The notes under the pieces were generated by a model that was not told the origin of the DNA, did no database searches, and saw only the letters and a list, made by a program, of their open reading frames with translations. Below, piece by piece: positions 26,307 to 36,250 of a DNA stretch of 64,000 nucleotides. Position 1 is the first letter of the stretch. Each line of letters begins with the position of its first letter. The position numbers and the translations under genes were made by a program. The stretch comes from Rhodobacteraceae bacterium NBU2976 (GTDB taxonomy: Bacteria; Pseudomonadota; Alphaproteobacteria; Rhodobacterales; Rhodobacteraceae), in NCBI GenBank assembly GCA_023630215.1, contig JALPRQ010000001.1, forward strand, positions 930,001-994,000. Direction: 5' to 3'.

Positions 26307-27299
26307 ATGAAACGACTATTTGCATCAGGTGCTGCTGCCGCTGCTTTGTTCGGGGCGTCTGGCGCGTTCGCACAGGATTGCGGCACCGTTCAGTTGGCCG
26401 AAATGAACTGGGCCTCGGCCGGGGTCATGGCCTATATCGACAAGATCATCCTCGAAGAAGGTTATGGCTGCGAGGTGGAGTTGGTCACCGGCGACACCGT
26501 GCCGACATTTACATCGATGTCCGAAAAGTCCGAACCCGACATGGCGCCGGAACTGTGGATCAACGCCTTCCGCGTGGCGCTGGACGCTGCGGTTGACGAG
26601 GGCAATCTGATCTATGGTGGCGAGGTTCTGAACGAAGGTGGCGTCGAGGGTTGGTGGATTCCAACTTCGCTGGCCGAAGAGCACGGCATCACCACCGTCG
26701 CACAGGCTTTGGAGCATCCGGAGCTGTTCCCGGGAGCTGAAGACAGCTCCAAGGGTGCATTCTTTGGCTGCCCCGCTGGCTGGGGTTGCCAGATCAATAA
26801 TGCGAACCTGTTCAAAGCCTATGGTCTGGAAGAAGCCGGGTTCGAATTGGTTGATCCGGGTTCCGCTGCTGGCCTTGACGGGTCGATTGCCCGTGCGTTT
26901 GAACGTGGCGAGGGTTGGTTCGGTTACTATTGGGCGCCAACCGCGATCCTTGGGAAATATGACATGACGCTTCTGGATTTCGAACAGCCCTTCGATGAGG
27001 AGATGTGGAATACCTGCATCACCAATCCTGAATGCCTCGACCCGAAGCCGACAAGCTGGGTGCGTTCCGAAGTGTTCACGGTTGTCACGGATGATTTCGC
27101 CGAAAAAGCCGGTGTTGCCATGGATTATGTGAAAGCGCGGACATGGGACAACAAAACCGCGAGTGTGGTTCTGGCATGGATGGCGGATAATCAGGGTTCG
27201 AACGAAGATGGCGCCTACTACTTCCTGGAAAACCATCAGGATGTGTGGAGCGCGTGGGTCTCGGACGAGGTTGCCGCCAAGATTAACGACGCGCTGTAA
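26307..27299 (+). CDS. Glycine-betaine-type ABC transporter substrate-binding protein (OpuAC/ProX-like)
   Basis: A 330-residue periplasmic receptor for a quaternary amine or related osmolyte. The signal peptide ends after GASGAFA (residue 22). The OpuAC-like body is rich in tryptophan and tyrosine at likely ligand positions (GGVEGWWIPTS, FGCPAGWGCQ, GWFGYYWAPTA), as in the aromatic boxes that hold trimethylammonium groups. The true ligand could be glycine betaine, choline, carnitine or TMAO. A strong terminator separates it from the permease gene, which should make the receptor more abundant than the membrane parts. Confidence 0.88.
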   Translation: MKRLFASGAAAAALFGASGAFAQDCGTVQLAEMNWASAGVMAYIDKIILEEGYGCEVELVTGDTVPTFTSMSEKSEPDMAPELWINAFRVALDAAVDEGNLIYGGEVLNEGGVEGWWIPTSLAEEHGITTVAQALEHPELFPGAEDSSKGAFFGCPAGWGCQINNANLFKAYGLEEAGFELVDPGSAAGLDGSIARAFERGEGWFGYYWAPTAILGKYDMTLLDFEQPFDEEMWNTCITNPECLDPKPTSWVRSEVFTVVTDDFAEKAGVAMDYVKARTWDNKTASVVLAWMADNQGSNEDGAYYFLENHQDVWSAWVSDEVAAKINDAL

Positions 27300-27307
27300 G
27301 CGTCTTC

Positions 27308-27337
27308 AAAGCCCGCCGCGAAACCGGCGGGCTTTTT
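27308..27337 (+). terminator. Intrinsic terminator/attenuator inside the ABC operon
   Basis: AAAGCCCGCCG (27308-27318) pairs perfectly with CGGCGGGCTTT (27325-27335) around CGAAAC and runs into TTTTTT. It lies between the binding-protein and permease genes and is expected to be partly read through. Confidence 0.9.
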
Positions 27338-27359
27338 TGAATGGTTCGGAGGGCAGAAA

Positions 27360-28244
27360 ATGGAATGGATTGAATTTCCATCATTAAGCCGCGAGACGTT
27401 GCGCGATATTCGTGTGACGCTTGATGACGGCTTCAAGGAATTTACGCGCGCTTATGGGGAAACACTCGAAGCGATGCTGGAACCGCTAAAGATATTCCTG
27501 ATCTGGCTGGAGGATCTGTTGATATCCTCGCCATGGATCATCATTCTGGCGGTAATCGTCGCCGCGGTTTACGCCGGAAGCCGCAACTGGAAAATCGCGC
27601 TGGGGACATTTCTGGCACTTGTCGCCATTGGTATTTTTGGCATGTGGGAAGACACGATGCGCACCATTGCGATGGTGACGGTCTGCACGATTACGGCGAT
27701 TGTGCTGGGGATTCCCATCGGTATCGCCATGTCGCGGTCTGACAGGTTGCAGGCGATCATCACGCCGATCCTTGATCTGATGCAAACCATGCCCAGCTTC
27801 GTCTACCTGATCCCGGTGGTTATGATCTTTGGCCTTGGCAAAGTGCCCGGCGTGATCGCCGTGGTCATTTATGCCATCCCGCCCATGATCCGCCTGACCA
27901 ATCTGGGCATCCGGTTGGTTGACAAAGATGTGTTAGAGGCGGCGGATGCGTTCGGGTCGTCCAACTGGCAGAAGCTGAAAGACGTGCAGTTGCCGCTGGC
28001 GCTGCCCACCATCATGGCGGGTATCAACCAATGCATCATGATGTCGCTGGCGATGGTTGTGGTTGCCTCCATGATCGGCGTGCGCGGGCTGGGTCAACCA
28101 GTGCTGCAAGCCATTAATAACCAATATTTCACGCTCGGTGTGATGAATGGACTGGCCATCGTGGCCATTGCCATCATCTTTGACCGCGCCTCGCAAGCCT
28201 ATGGCAAGCGTTTGCAGAAACATTCCGAGGTAATCCATGGCTAG
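27360..28244 (+). CDS. Glycine-betaine-type ABC transporter permease (ProW/OpuAB-like)
   Basis: A 294-residue inner-membrane subunit with about seven spans. The EAA loop, which contacts the ATPase, reads EAADAFGSSNWQKLKDVQLPLALPTIMAG (broadly residues 194-222, quoted in part: EAADAFGSS and QLPLALPTI). DLMQTMPSFVYLIP is the family segment in the middle. It overlaps the ATPase gene by 8 bases. It works with the upstream binding protein. Confidence 0.92.
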   Translation: MEWIEFPSLSRETLRDIRVTLDDGFKEFTRAYGETLEAMLEPLKIFLIWLEDLLISSPWIIILAVIVAAVYAGSRNWKIALGTFLALVAIGIFGMWEDTMRTIAMVTVCTITAIVLGIPIGIAMSRSDRLQAIITPILDLMQTMPSFVYLIPVVMIFGLGKVPGVIAVVIYAIPPMIRLTNLGIRLVDKDVLEAADAFGSSNWQKLKDVQLPLALPTIMAGINQCIMMSLAMVVVASMIGVRGLGQPVLQAINNQYFTLGVMNGLAIVAIAIIFDRASQAYGKRLQKHSEVIHG

Positions 28245-29265
28245 TGATGGCATTGAAATCCGCAACCTTTACAAAATCTTTGGCCCCAAGGGCGAAGACT
28301 ATGTGGATCTGGTAAAAGGCGGCATGTCCAAGGCGGCTCTGAACGAGCAGCACGGCCATGTGCTGGGCTTGAACGACATTAACATTTTCATGCCCGGCGG
28401 AAAAATCACAGTGGTCATGGGGCTGTCAGGATCGGGGAAATCGACCCTTATCCGCCACATTAACCGCTTGATTGACCCGACGGCGGGCGAGGTGATTTAT
28501 CAAGGCAATGACGTCTGCAAAATGTCCGATGCCGAATTACAGGATTTTCGTCGCCACAAAACCGCAATGGTGTTCCAAAAATTTGCCTTGCTGCCGCACC
28601 GGACTGTGTTGAAAAACACCGTCTACGGGTTAGAGGTTCAAGGCGTCGACAAGGACGAGGCCGAACAACGTGCCCGTAAATGGATCACGCGCGTGGGTCT
28701 GGAAGGGTTCGAGGACCACTATCCCAACCAGCTGTCGGGCGGGATGCAGCAGCGCGTCGGCTTGGCGCGGGCGCTAACCAACGACGCCGATATCCTGCTG
28801 ATGGATGAGGCGTTCTCAGCCCTCGACCCGCTGATCCGCATGGACATGCAAACGGTGCTTCTGGACATTCAGGAAGAGCTGGAGAAAACCATCGTCTTCA
28901 TCACCCATGATCTGGACGAGGCCTTGCGCCTTGGCGATCACATCGCGATTCTTCGTGACGGGGCAGTGATCCAGCAGGGTAGCGGGCAGGACATCGTCCT
29001 CAACCCGGCAGACGCTTACATCACCGACTTCGTCAAAGACGTGAATCGTGGCCGCGTGATCGAAGTGGACACGATCATGACCAAGAAGGAACCGCCTAAG
29101 GATGCGTTGATCATTTCGTCCGGGGCAATGCTGGAAGACGCGGCCAAAAAGCTGTCAGAGGCGGGTGCGGTGAACGCGAAAATCGTGGATGGGACTGGGA
29201 AACTGCTGGGCTCGATCACAATTCAGGACACGATTTCGGCGATGGTGACACCGGCGACGCATTAA
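28237..29265 (+). CDS. Glycine-betaine-type ABC transporter ATP-binding protein (ProV/OpuAA-like)
   Basis: A 342-residue ATPase. Walker A is GLSGSGKST (about residue 63), the signature is LSGGMQQRVGLARAL, Walker B is ILLMDEAFSALDP and the switch histidine is in FITHDLDEAL. An N-terminal extension of about 40 residues (KIFGPKGEDYVDLVKGGMSK) matches the ProV/OpuAA type. The C-terminal part after residue 270 is a single degenerate CBS-like segment, shorter than the tandem CBS of OpuA, so ionic-strength sensing is uncertain. Confidence 0.92.
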   Translation: MASDGIEIRNLYKIFGPKGEDYVDLVKGGMSKAALNEQHGHVLGLNDINIFMPGGKITVVMGLSGSGKSTLIRHINRLIDPTAGEVIYQGNDVCKMSDAELQDFRRHKTAMVFQKFALLPHRTVLKNTVYGLEVQGVDKDEAEQRARKWITRVGLEGFEDHYPNQLSGGMQQRVGLARALTNDADILLMDEAFSALDPLIRMDMQTVLLDIQEELEKTIVFITHDLDEALRLGDHIAILRDGAVIQQGSGQDIVLNPADAYITDFVKDVNRGRVIEVDTIMTKKEPPKDALIISSGAMLEDAAKKLSEAGAVNAKIVDGTGKLLGSITIQDTISAMVTPATH

Positions 29266-29468
29266 TAGTGCGGCGGTTTTTGGTTGCCGACGACGACACC
29301 CGACATGTTTGCGGCCTCGTCCTCGGCTGCCCGCTGGATTAGCATTTTGACCTGTCGTTTCAGTAGGTCAATCTCGCGGGTCTGGGTCGACACCATATCA
29401 TTCAACTCCTCCACCAGTTTCGTCTGGTGGGCGAGGGCTTCTTCCAACTGGGTTATGCGGTCCGTCAT
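29262..29468 (-). CDS. slyX: SlyX family protein
   Basis: A 68-residue coiled-coil protein: [20 protein letters not shown] with heptad hydrophobics, and the C-terminal PPHY that marks SlyX. The function is unknown in all species. It overlaps the upstream glutathione transferase gene by ATGA and meets the ABC ATPase gene tail to tail. Confidence 0.9.
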   Translation of the reverse strand: MTDRITQLEEALAHQTKLVEELNDMVSTQTREIDLLKRQVKMLIQRAAEDEAANMSGVVVGNQKPPHY

Positions 29469-30082
29469 GCGGCCTCCGGGAATGTGATGGCGGGCTGGCC
29501 GGGCAGCCAGCGCGGGTATTTCTGCATGATCCGCGCGAACCTGTCTGATGCTTTGAAATCATCCAGCCAGCGGATCAGATGCGGCCAGGGCTGGGCGTAA
29601 AACCAGTCCTGATCAACATGTGCGTATTGGCGTACGAATGTCACGATGGCCATGTCAGTCAGAGCGCAGCTATCACCGCCAAGCCAGGATTGTTCTGACA
29701 GGATCACATCAAGCTTACGCAGGAACTCGGCGGCGGTTTCGCGCGGTTCCGACACATCCCCCTGGCCATACTTATACGCATCGAGCGCCACCTTGAACGT
29801 CCCGTCGCATTCGCCAATCAATGCGTCGTTGCGGTGGCGCAGCCACCCCTCGGGATCATTCTGCGCCAATGCCCACAGCATGATGTCAAAGCTCTCGTCA
29901 ATTACCTGATCGTTAACCACCAGCACCGGCACCGTCCCTTTGGGCGACGCTTCCAGCATCGCCGTAGGTTTGTCACGCAGCAGGATTTCGCGCAGCTCCA
30001 CGCTGACCGCGCTGGCATCAATGGCCAGACGAGCGCGCATCGCATACGGGCAGCGGCGGAATGTATAGAGGATCGGTGTCAT
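29465..30082 (-). CDS. Glutathione S-transferase-like protein
   Basis: A 205-residue protein. The N-terminal thioredoxin-like domain starts [19 protein letters not shown], with the CPYA motif in the catalytic position. KGTVPVL carries the cis-proline and DESFDIMLW follows. The C-terminal half is helical ([13 protein letters not shown]). This resembles the omega/YibF-like GSTs that use a cysteine. The gene faces hisS with about 95 bp between starts and is co-translated with slyX. Confidence 0.85.
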   Translation of the reverse strand: MTPILYTFRRCPYAMRARLAIDASAVSVELREILLRDKPTAMLEASPKGTVPVLVVNDQVIDESFDIMLWALAQNDPEGWLRHRNDALIGECDGTFKVALDAYKYGQGDVSEPRETAAEFLRKLDVILSEQSWLGGDSCALTDMAIVTFVRQYAHVDQDWFYAQPWPHLIRWLDDFKASDRFARIMQKYPRWLPGQPAITFPEAA

Positions 30083-30177
30083 GTGGCCTATTTACCGCGT
30101 TCCGCGCGGCGATACCACCTCGCGCTTGCGAGCCTTTGCGCCTTGCGTTAGACGATGGGCGAAATAAGGAATTCGGC

Positions 30178-31680
30178 ATGGCCAAGGACAAGAAAAAGAA
30201 ACCTCAGCGCCCAAAGGCGCAAAATCCACGCGGCTTTCGCGACTATTTCGGTGCGGAAGTCACCGAGCGCAACGCCATGCTGTCGCGGATTACCGAGGTG
30301 TATCATGCTTATGGGTTCGACCCGCTGGAAAGCCCGGCTGTCGAAACGGTGGAGGCATTGGGCAAATTCCTGCCCGATGTGGACCGCCCGAACGAAGGCG
30401 TTTTCGCCTGGCAGGATGACGAGGATTGGGTCGCGCTACGCTATGATCTGACCGCGCCACTTGCGCGGGTTTATGCGCAATATCGCAATGAATTGCCGAC
30501 ACCGTATCGCCGCTATTCGGTCGGCCCTGTCTGGCGCAACGAAAAACCCGGTCCGGGGCGTTTTCGTCAATTTTATCAATGTGATGCAGATACGGTGGGC
30601 ACGCCCACTGTGGCGGCGGATGCCGAGATTTGCGGCATGCTGTCCGACGCTTTGGAGGCGGTCGGGATTGAGTGCGGCGATTACGTTGTCCGTGTGAATA
30701 ACCGCAAGGTTTTGAATGGCGTGATGGAAGTTGCGGGTATCCTCGACCTATCCGAACCAGAAAGGTTTACCACTGAACGAGGAATCGTTCTACGCGCGAT
30801 CGATAAACTGGATCGTCTTGGCCCCGACGGGGTTCGCGCGTTGCTGGGCAAGGGGCGCAAAGACGAAAGCGGCGACTATACTGACGGCGCGAACCTTTCA
30901 GACGAACAGACTGATATTATCATGAATTTCATGGATGCCCGCCGCGATGATGGTGCTGCGACCTGCGTGCGGTTGCGCGAATTGGTATCCGCATCCGAAA
31001 TCGGCATGACGGGCGTCCTTGAATTGGAAACCATCGCCGAGTTAAGCGAAGCGCAGGGATATGGATCTGATCGTATCCTGATCGATCCGTCCGTTGTACG
31101 TGGCCTTGGTTACTATACCGGCCCGGTGTTCGAAGCCGAACTAACCTTCGAAATCCTCGATGAAAAAGGGCGTCCGCGTCAATTCGGCTCGGTTGCTGGC
31201 GGTGGACGGTATGACGACCTTGTGAAACGCTTTACAGGGCAAGAGGTTCCGGCGACGGGTATCTCCATTGGTGTGGACCGTCTGCTGGCCGCCCTTCGTG
31301 AAAAATCGTTTAAAAACAATTCCGAAGCCGGTCCGGTTCTGGTCACTGTCATGGATCGAGACCGGATGGTTGACTATCAAACTATCGTGGCAGAGCTACG
31401 TAACGCGGGGCTGCGTGCCGAAGTCTATCTAGGCAATCCCAAGAATTTCGGCAACCAGTTGAAATACGCAGATACGCGCAATGCTCCGGTCGCTGTCATT
31501 CAAGGGTCTGACGAGCGTGATCGTGGTGTCGTTCAGATCAAGGATTTAGCACTGGGAAAGGCGCTCGCGGCGAATATCCAATCCAACGAAGAATGGAAAG
31601 CACAGCCAGCACAATTTGAAGTCGCGCGAGCTGAGCTGGTGGACGCGATCAAAAAAATGATTGAACGGGCAAATGGTTAA
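30178..31680 (+). CDS. hisS: Histidine--tRNA ligase
   Basis: A 500-residue class II synthetase that charges tRNA-His. Class II motif 2 is in [21 protein letters not shown], split here as [13 protein letters not shown] and FRQFYQCD. The histidine-specific motif is [19 protein letters not shown] (quoted in part: [13 protein letters not shown]) and motif 3 includes GGRYDDL. An in-frame ATG lies further upstream, but 30178 has AAGGA at the right distance and matches the alphaproteobacterial form [20 protein letters not shown]. The stop overlaps the hisZ start. Confidence 0.96.
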   Translation: MAKDKKKKPQRPKAQNPRGFRDYFGAEVTERNAMLSRITEVYHAYGFDPLESPAVETVEALGKFLPDVDRPNEGVFAWQDDEDWVALRYDLTAPLARVYAQYRNELPTPYRRYSVGPVWRNEKPGPGRFRQFYQCDADTVGTPTVAADAEICGMLSDALEAVGIECGDYVVRVNNRKVLNGVMEVAGILDLSEPERFTTERGIVLRAIDKLDRLGPDGVRALLGKGRKDESGDYTDGANLSDEQTDIIMNFMDARRDDGAATCVRLRELVSASEIGMTGVLELETIAELSEAQGYGSDRILIDPSVVRGLGYYTGPVFEAELTFEILDEKGRPRQFGSVAGGGRYDDLVKRFTGQEVPATGISIGVDRLLAALREKSFKNNSEAGPVLVTVMDRDRMVDYQTIVAELRNAGLRAEVYLGNPKNFGNQLKYADTRNAPVAVIQGSDERDRGVVQIKDLALGKALAANIQSNEEWKAQPAQFEVARAELVDAIKKMIERANG

Positions 31681-32797
31681 CAATCGCGCATATCTGCAAG
31701 ATGCCCGTACCGGGACAGGCCTTGACGCCGTCAATGCTGAAGTCATGCGTCTGGTCAGACATTTTGGTCAACATGCGCAACCCATTGAACCTACAGCTCT
31801 TTTACCCGCTGATATTCTAATAGATTTGTATGGCGAGAATATCCGTTCCCGTGCTTACACCACCTTTGATCCGATCGAGGGGGAATTGATGCTGCGGCCG
31901 GATTTTACCGTGCCTGTCGTTCAGATGCATATGCAATCTGGACAGACAGCAGCGAATTACGTCTATGCCGGTCCTGTCTGGCGACGGCAGATTCCGGGCA
32001 GTCAGCGTCCCAACGAATATCTACAGGTGGGCTATGAAAGTTTTGGGCTGACGAATGAGCCCCAGGCCGAAGCCGCGATTTTTGCCCTGTTTGCGGAAAG
32101 CTTTGACGGGGTGGACTTGGTTCCGGTCATCGGTGATGTCAGCCTGATCTTTGCCGTGATCACCGCGATGGAGACAACAGAAGCCCGTAAAGCTGCCTTG
32201 CGCCGTCATGTCTGGCGTCCAGCCCGTTTCCAGCGCTTGTTGTCACGATTTTCGAATGTGGAAATACCAACAAAATCGCGGGAAAAGGTTCTAAATGCAA
32301 CAGATCCGCAAGATGTTCGATTATTGATAGAAAATGCAGGGGATTATGTCGGTTTACGTTCGTTAGATGAAATTATTTCTCGACAAAGAACCCTGAAAAT
32401 CGAAGCGGAAACTCCCCGTTTGACGGCAGCAGAGTTGGCGATGATTACGCAAACATTGGAACTGAAATGTAGCATTGCTGACGCCCCGCGGCAGTTTGCC
32501 AAAATAGCACCCTCATTGTCGGACGTATGTGAAAACCTGGCAGCCCGCGCCGACGCGTTAGCAGATCAAGGGCTCGATCCCAGCGCCTTGGCTTTTGACA
32601 CTTCTTACGGTGTGTCGACCATGGAATATTACGATGGCTTCGTTTTTGGCTTTGCGGCGGCCAACCGTCCGGATCTTCCACATATTGCCGTCGGGGGCAG
32701 ATATGACGCGCTGACAGAAATTCTGGGACAGCGCACCCCTGCGATTGGGGGAATTGTACGTCCCGAAGCGTTATTGGCGCTGAAAGGCAGGGTGTGA
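31673..32797 (+). CDS. hisZ: ATP phosphoribosyltransferase regulatory subunit HisZ
   Basis: A 374-residue HisRS paralogue without aminoacylation activity. It joins the short HisG as a hetero-octamer and gives histidine feedback control over the first step of histidine biosynthesis. The class II core remains ([34 protein letters not shown] in part, GGRYDAL), while the anticodon-binding domain is missing. The ATG at 31673 overlaps the hisS stop. The stop overlaps the hisG start in TGATG. Confidence 0.93.
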   Translation: MVNNRAYLQDARTGTGLDAVNAEVMRLVRHFGQHAQPIEPTALLPADILIDLYGENIRSRAYTTFDPIEGELMLRPDFTVPVVQMHMQSGQTAANYVYAGPVWRRQIPGSQRPNEYLQVGYESFGLTNEPQAEAAIFALFAESFDGVDLVPVIGDVSLIFAVITAMETTEARKAALRRHVWRPARFQRLLSRFSNVEIPTKSREKVLNATDPQDVRLLIENAGDYVGLRSLDEIISRQRTLKIEAETPRLTAAELAMITQTLELKCSIADAPRQFAKIAPSLSDVCENLAARADALADQGLDPSALAFDTSYGVSTMEYYDGFVFGFAAANRPDLPHIAVGGRYDALTEILGQRTPAIGGIVRPEALLALKGRV

Positions 32798-33516
32798 TGG
32801 CAGGTCTGAAACTGGGTCTTCCGTCCAAGGGACGCCTTCAGGAACAAACCATCAACTGGTTCGCAGATCGCGGCGTCACAATTGAACGCACTGGTCTTGA
32901 TCGCGAATATGCCGGTCGCATCGCACTGGATGGGGTCGAACTGGTTTTGCTATCCTCGGGCGAGATTCCGAAGGAATTATTGGCCGGGCGCATTCACCTT
33001 GGGGTAACCGGGCAGGATTTGGTGAATGAACATATTCCCTTATGGCCAGAGAAACTGTTGGAACTGGTCGAGTTGGGATTTGGTTACGCCGACCTGGTGT
33101 TGGCTGTCCCGGCCGTCTGGGTTGATGTGGACACGATCGATGATTTGGATGCGGTTGCGGCCGCATTTCGTCGTCGGCATGGCTATCGCCTTCGGGTCGC
33201 CACCAAATACCACAATCTTGTGCGTGAGTTCCTGCGGGTTCAAGGTGTAGCGGATTATCAATTGGTTGATAGTCAAGGTGCAACCGAAGGCACGGTGAAA
33301 AACCTGACCGCAGAAGCAATTGCAGACATCACCACAACGGGTCAAACGCTGATCGATAACCATCTGAAAATATTGGAAGATGGGTTGATCCTTAAGTCTC
33401 AGGCGACCTTATATGCTTCGCGGACTGCGGAATGGGACGACGCCAAACGTCGCGTTCTGAGCCAGATGCTGAACAGGTTGAATCTGACCGAGCGCGACCT
33501 CACCTTATTGGGATGA
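32797..33516 (+). CDS. hisG: ATP phosphoribosyltransferase catalytic subunit, short form
   Basis: First enzyme of histidine synthesis, joining ATP and PRPP. The 239-residue short form lacks the C-terminal regulatory domain and so needs HisZ, whose gene lies directly upstream. The N-terminal LGLPSKGRLQEQT and the PRPP loop DSQGATEGTVKNL (about residue 160) identify it. A GTG one codon earlier is the alternative start. The end overlaps the hydrolase start in ATGA. Confidence 0.95.
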   Translation: MAGLKLGLPSKGRLQEQTINWFADRGVTIERTGLDREYAGRIALDGVELVLLSSGEIPKELLAGRIHLGVTGQDLVNEHIPLWPEKLLELVELGFGYADLVLAVPAVWVDVDTIDDLDAVAAAFRRRHGYRLRVATKYHNLVREFLRVQGVADYQLVDSQGATEGTVKNLTAEAIADITTTGQTLIDNHLKILEDGLILKSQATLYASRTAEWDDAKRRVLSQMLNRLNLTERDLTLLG

Positions 33517-34133
33517 GCGAGAAGGTAATCATCCTGCACGGCTTGGGGCGATCGATGCATTCGATGCGCCGTATCGCGCGCGCCGTCGAGGAGGCAGGTC
33601 TGGATATTCTGATGATCGATTATCCCTCGACCCGCACGACAATTGAATCGCTTGTTTACATGATTTACGAAAAACTTCCGCCAGCTCCTGTCAGGCTACA
33701 TTTCGTTGGACATTCGCTCGGTGGAATTTTGGCCAAGAAAATCGCAAAACGATTACCCCCAGAGCGTCGTGGACGAATTGTGCAGATCGGATCGCCAAAT
33801 TTTGGCAGTGAAATTGCCGCTCGCGCGGAAATTTTTGGGGCATTGCTGGGCCCGGCTTTGTCGCAGTTGACCCCTCATGGTGGCGAGGATGACTCGATGT
33901 TGGATATGGCTGCAATCGCCGGAACCGCTGCGATCCCTGCCTATAAGCTGATCACTGGGATAGAGGGTGAGAATGACGGAAAGGTCTCGGTGCGCAGCGC
34001 TTGGGGGAATACGCCCGACAACCGCCACATTGCCTTTCCCGTCAGTCATTCAACGATGATGAACGATCCCCGCGTTATCGAGGTGACCATTAACTATTTG
34101 AAATATGGTCAGTTTTATCCAAATTTCGGGTAA
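33513..34133 (+). CDS. Alpha/beta hydrolase
   Basis: A 206-residue lipase-like hydrolase. The N-terminal strand and oxyanion region read VIILHGLGRS, the nucleophile elbow is GHSLGG (about residue 73), and a C-terminal histidine occurs in FPVSHSTMM. No signal peptide is present, so it is cytosolic. The start at 33513 overlaps the hisG stop, so it is read with the his genes. Its substrate is unknown, and its link to histidine synthesis may be only positional. Confidence 0.85.
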   Translation: MSEKVIILHGLGRSMHSMRRIARAVEEAGLDILMIDYPSTRTTIESLVYMIYEKLPPAPVRLHFVGHSLGGILAKKIAKRLPPERRGRIVQIGSPNFGSEIAARAEIFGALLGPALSQLTPHGGEDDSMLDMAAIAGTAAIPAYKLITGIEGENDGKVSVRSAWGNTPDNRHIAFPVSHSTMMNDPRVIEVTINYLKYGQFYPNFG

Positions 34134-34136
34134 AGT

Positions 34137-34613
34137 TTATCGCTGAACGAATTCGTCTGGACGAATATCCCGCGCCATGTGGTCAAGCACAGCATTCACA
34201 AATTTGGGTTCGCGCCCATCGGGGAAAAATGCCTTGGCAATATCAACAAATTCAGAAATCACCACCTTTACCGGGGTGCCGGACTGGATAAGTTCGGCGC
34301 CTGCCGCCCGAAACAGAGCGCGAATTGTGGGGTCGATCCGGTTGATAGGCCACTTTTCGACCAGTGCGCTGTCGGTCAGTTTGTCGATACGCGCCTGATA
34401 GTTGACGGCGTCGCTCACCAATGACTGGAACAGGTCGCCATCTGCATCTGAATACAGATCACCTTCGATTTCGGCCCCGAACCTGTGGTCCAGAAACTCC
34501 TGACAGACGCTTTCATAGCTCTGATCAGCGGCTTCCATTTGAAACAATGCCTGAACGGCATAAAACCGCGCCGTGGATCGCATCTGGCGACGGTTATCTG
34601 TGTTCGAAGGCAT
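34137..34613 (-). CDS. nusB: Transcription antitermination protein NusB
   Basis: A 158-residue all-helical RNA-binding protein that, with NusE, binds boxA RNA in rRNA operons. Visible family segments are ARFYAVQALFQMEA at the N-terminus and the C-terminal VVISEFVDIAKAFF and KFVNAVLDHMAR. It is the last gene of the minus-strand riboflavin block, 2 bases after ribH, an arrangement common in proteobacteria. Confidence 0.95.
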   Translation of the reverse strand: MPSNTDNRRQMRSTARFYAVQALFQMEAADQSYESVCQEFLDHRFGAEIEGDLYSDADGDLFQSLVSDAVNYQARIDKLTDSALVEKWPINRIDPTIRALFRAAGAELIQSGTPVKVVISEFVDIAKAFFPDGREPKFVNAVLDHMARDIRPDEFVQR

Positions 34614-34615
34614 TG

Positions 34616-35167
34616 TCAGTCGGCTCCGGAGTTGTCGGTTGGGTTTCCAGCCATGAGGATATGGTCAGAGGCCGGCGAAATACGCGTGGAATCGGATTTT
34701 GTAAAGCGACGTTTAAGGGCGATCAGATGCAAGGCCGCTTCGGCCGCGCCACCACCCTTGTTCTGCCCTTCAGCGTCAGCACGTGCGATGGCCTGGTCCA
34801 TCGTCTCGACGGTTAAAATACCATTTCCGATACACATGCCGGATAGCCCCAACGACATTAGCCCGCGTGCGGATTCGTTACAGACGGTTTCGTAATGCGT
34901 CGTCTCGCCCCGGATTACACAGCCCAAAGCTACGTAACCATCATAATAGCGCGTCGCCTGTGCCAATCCGATGGCCGGAGGAATTTCCAACGCGCCGGGA
35001 ACCTCGACGATATCACACACGGCATTTGCGGCGTTTATGGCGCGTTTCGCCCCTTCGACAAGCTGGTCGGCGATATCTTTGTAATAGGGGGCAACAACAA
35101 TCAGGATACGCACAGGTTTATCAAACTTGGGTGCAGACATATGATAATGCGGTTCGCTTTGTGCCAT
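34616..35167 (-). CDS. ribH: 6,7-dimethyl-8-ribityllumazine synthase
   Basis: A 183-residue enzyme that joins the ribityl-pyrimidine and dihydroxybutanone phosphate to make lumazine. Visible segments are VPGALEIPPAI, CVIRGETTHYETVCNES (catalytic His in the HYE run) and GNGILTVETMDQA. An internal ATG ten residues in is a possible alternative start. It abuts ribB(X) on the minus strand. Confidence 0.94.
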   Translation of the reverse strand: MAQSEPHYHMSAPKFDKPVRILIVVAPYYKDIADQLVEGAKRAINAANAVCDIVEVPGALEIPPAIGLAQATRYYDGYVALGCVIRGETTHYETVCNESARGLMSLGLSGMCIGNGILTVETMDQAIARADAEGQNKGGGAAEAALHLIALKRRFTKSDSTRISPASDHILMAGNPTDNSGAD

Positions 35168-36250
35168 TTATACCTCCGGTAATTTGCGCGTATCGGTAAT
35201 CGACAGGCCATATCCGTCCAAGCCGACCACCTTTGGCGCTGGCGAATTCGTGATCAGGATGAGGTCCCGCAGTCCCAGCGCACTTAGAATTTGCGCACCC
35301 AGTCCATATTGCCGCAACGTTTGAGGGGATGCGCCCCCAGGATTGATTTTCATTGTGACGTCGCGCAACAAAACAATGACGCCACGACCTTCTTCGGCGA
35401 TCAGTTTCATCGCCCCAGCAATCTGCCCTTGGCGCCCCGGTGTTAGCCCCAACAGATCATCTAGCGGATTGACGGAATGCATCCGGCACAGAACCGGTGC
35501 ACCGGTCAAATCCCCCATCGACATCACGATATGTTCCGAACCATGAGTTTCATCGGTAAAGACCCGCATCGTCCAGTCACCGCCGTGAACCGAGGATACC
35601 TGTCGCGAGTCGGTTTCGCGGACCAGATTGTCATGGCGACGACGATAGGCGATCAGATCCGAGATCGTTCCAACCTTCAGCCCGTGACGCTGCGCGAAGG
35701 CGATCAGGTCAGGCAGGCGTGCCATCGACCCGTCCTCATTCATGATTTCACAAATCACACCGGCTGGGCTTAACCCGGCAAGACGCGAGATATCTGTAGC
35801 AGCTTCGGTATGACCCGCGCGCACCAACACACCCCCTTTACGAGCGCGTAGCGGAAATACGTGCCCCGGTGTGGCGATGTCCTGGGGTCCCATTGCGGGG
35901 TCAATGGCGACCGCGATTGTTCGGGCGCGATCATGCGCAGATATCCCTGTTGTCACGCCTTCGCGCGCCTCGATGGACACCGTAAAGGCGGTCTCGTGGC
36001 GTGAAGAGTTGGACGAGGACATCATCGTCAGCCCCAATGCATCCAGCCGCTCGGCCTCTAGCGCCAGACAGATCAAGCCGCGACCATGCATAGCCATGAA
36101 ATTGATCGCCTCCGGGGTTGCCATCTGCGCGGGAATGATCAAATCGCCTTCGTTCTCGCGGTCCTCGTGATCCACCAGAATGAACATCTTTCCGGCTTTG
36201 GCGTCGGCGATGATATCTTCGATGGGGGATATGGCGTCTTCGTAGCTCAT
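35168..36250 (-). CDS. ribB: 3,4-dihydroxy-2-butanone-4-phosphate synthase with degenerate GTP cyclohydrolase II domain (RibBX)
   Basis: A 360-residue two-domain protein. The N-terminal RibB domain is intact: LVDHEDRENEGDLI (metal and substrate acids), FTVSIEAREGVTTGIS and RAGHTEAATDISRLAG. The C-terminal domain (about 205-355) has the fold of GTP cyclohydrolase II but lacks its zinc cysteine cluster and the catalytic arginine region: where RCDCG is expected it reads TPGRQGQ, and LRQEGRGIGL is replaced by LRDVTMKINPGG. Such RibBX hybrids are known to lack cyclohydrolase activity, so a separate ribA is expected elsewhere. Confidence 0.9.
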   Translation of the reverse strand: MSYEDAISPIEDIIADAKAGKMFILVDHEDRENEGDLIIPAQMATPEAINFMAMHGRGLICLALEAERLDALGLTMMSSSNSSRHETAFTVSIEAREGVTTGISAHDRARTIAVAIDPAMGPQDIATPGHVFPLRARKGGVLVRAGHTEAATDISRLAGLSPAGVICEIMNEDGSMARLPDLIAFAQRHGLKVGTISDLIAYRRRHDNLVRETDSRQVSSVHGGDWTMRVFTDETHGSEHIVMSMGDLTGAPVLCRMHSVNPLDDLLGLTPGRQGQIAGAMKLIAEEGRGVIVLLRDVTMKINPGGASPQTLRQYGLGAQILSALGLRDLILITNSPAPKVVGLDGYGLSITDTRKLPEV

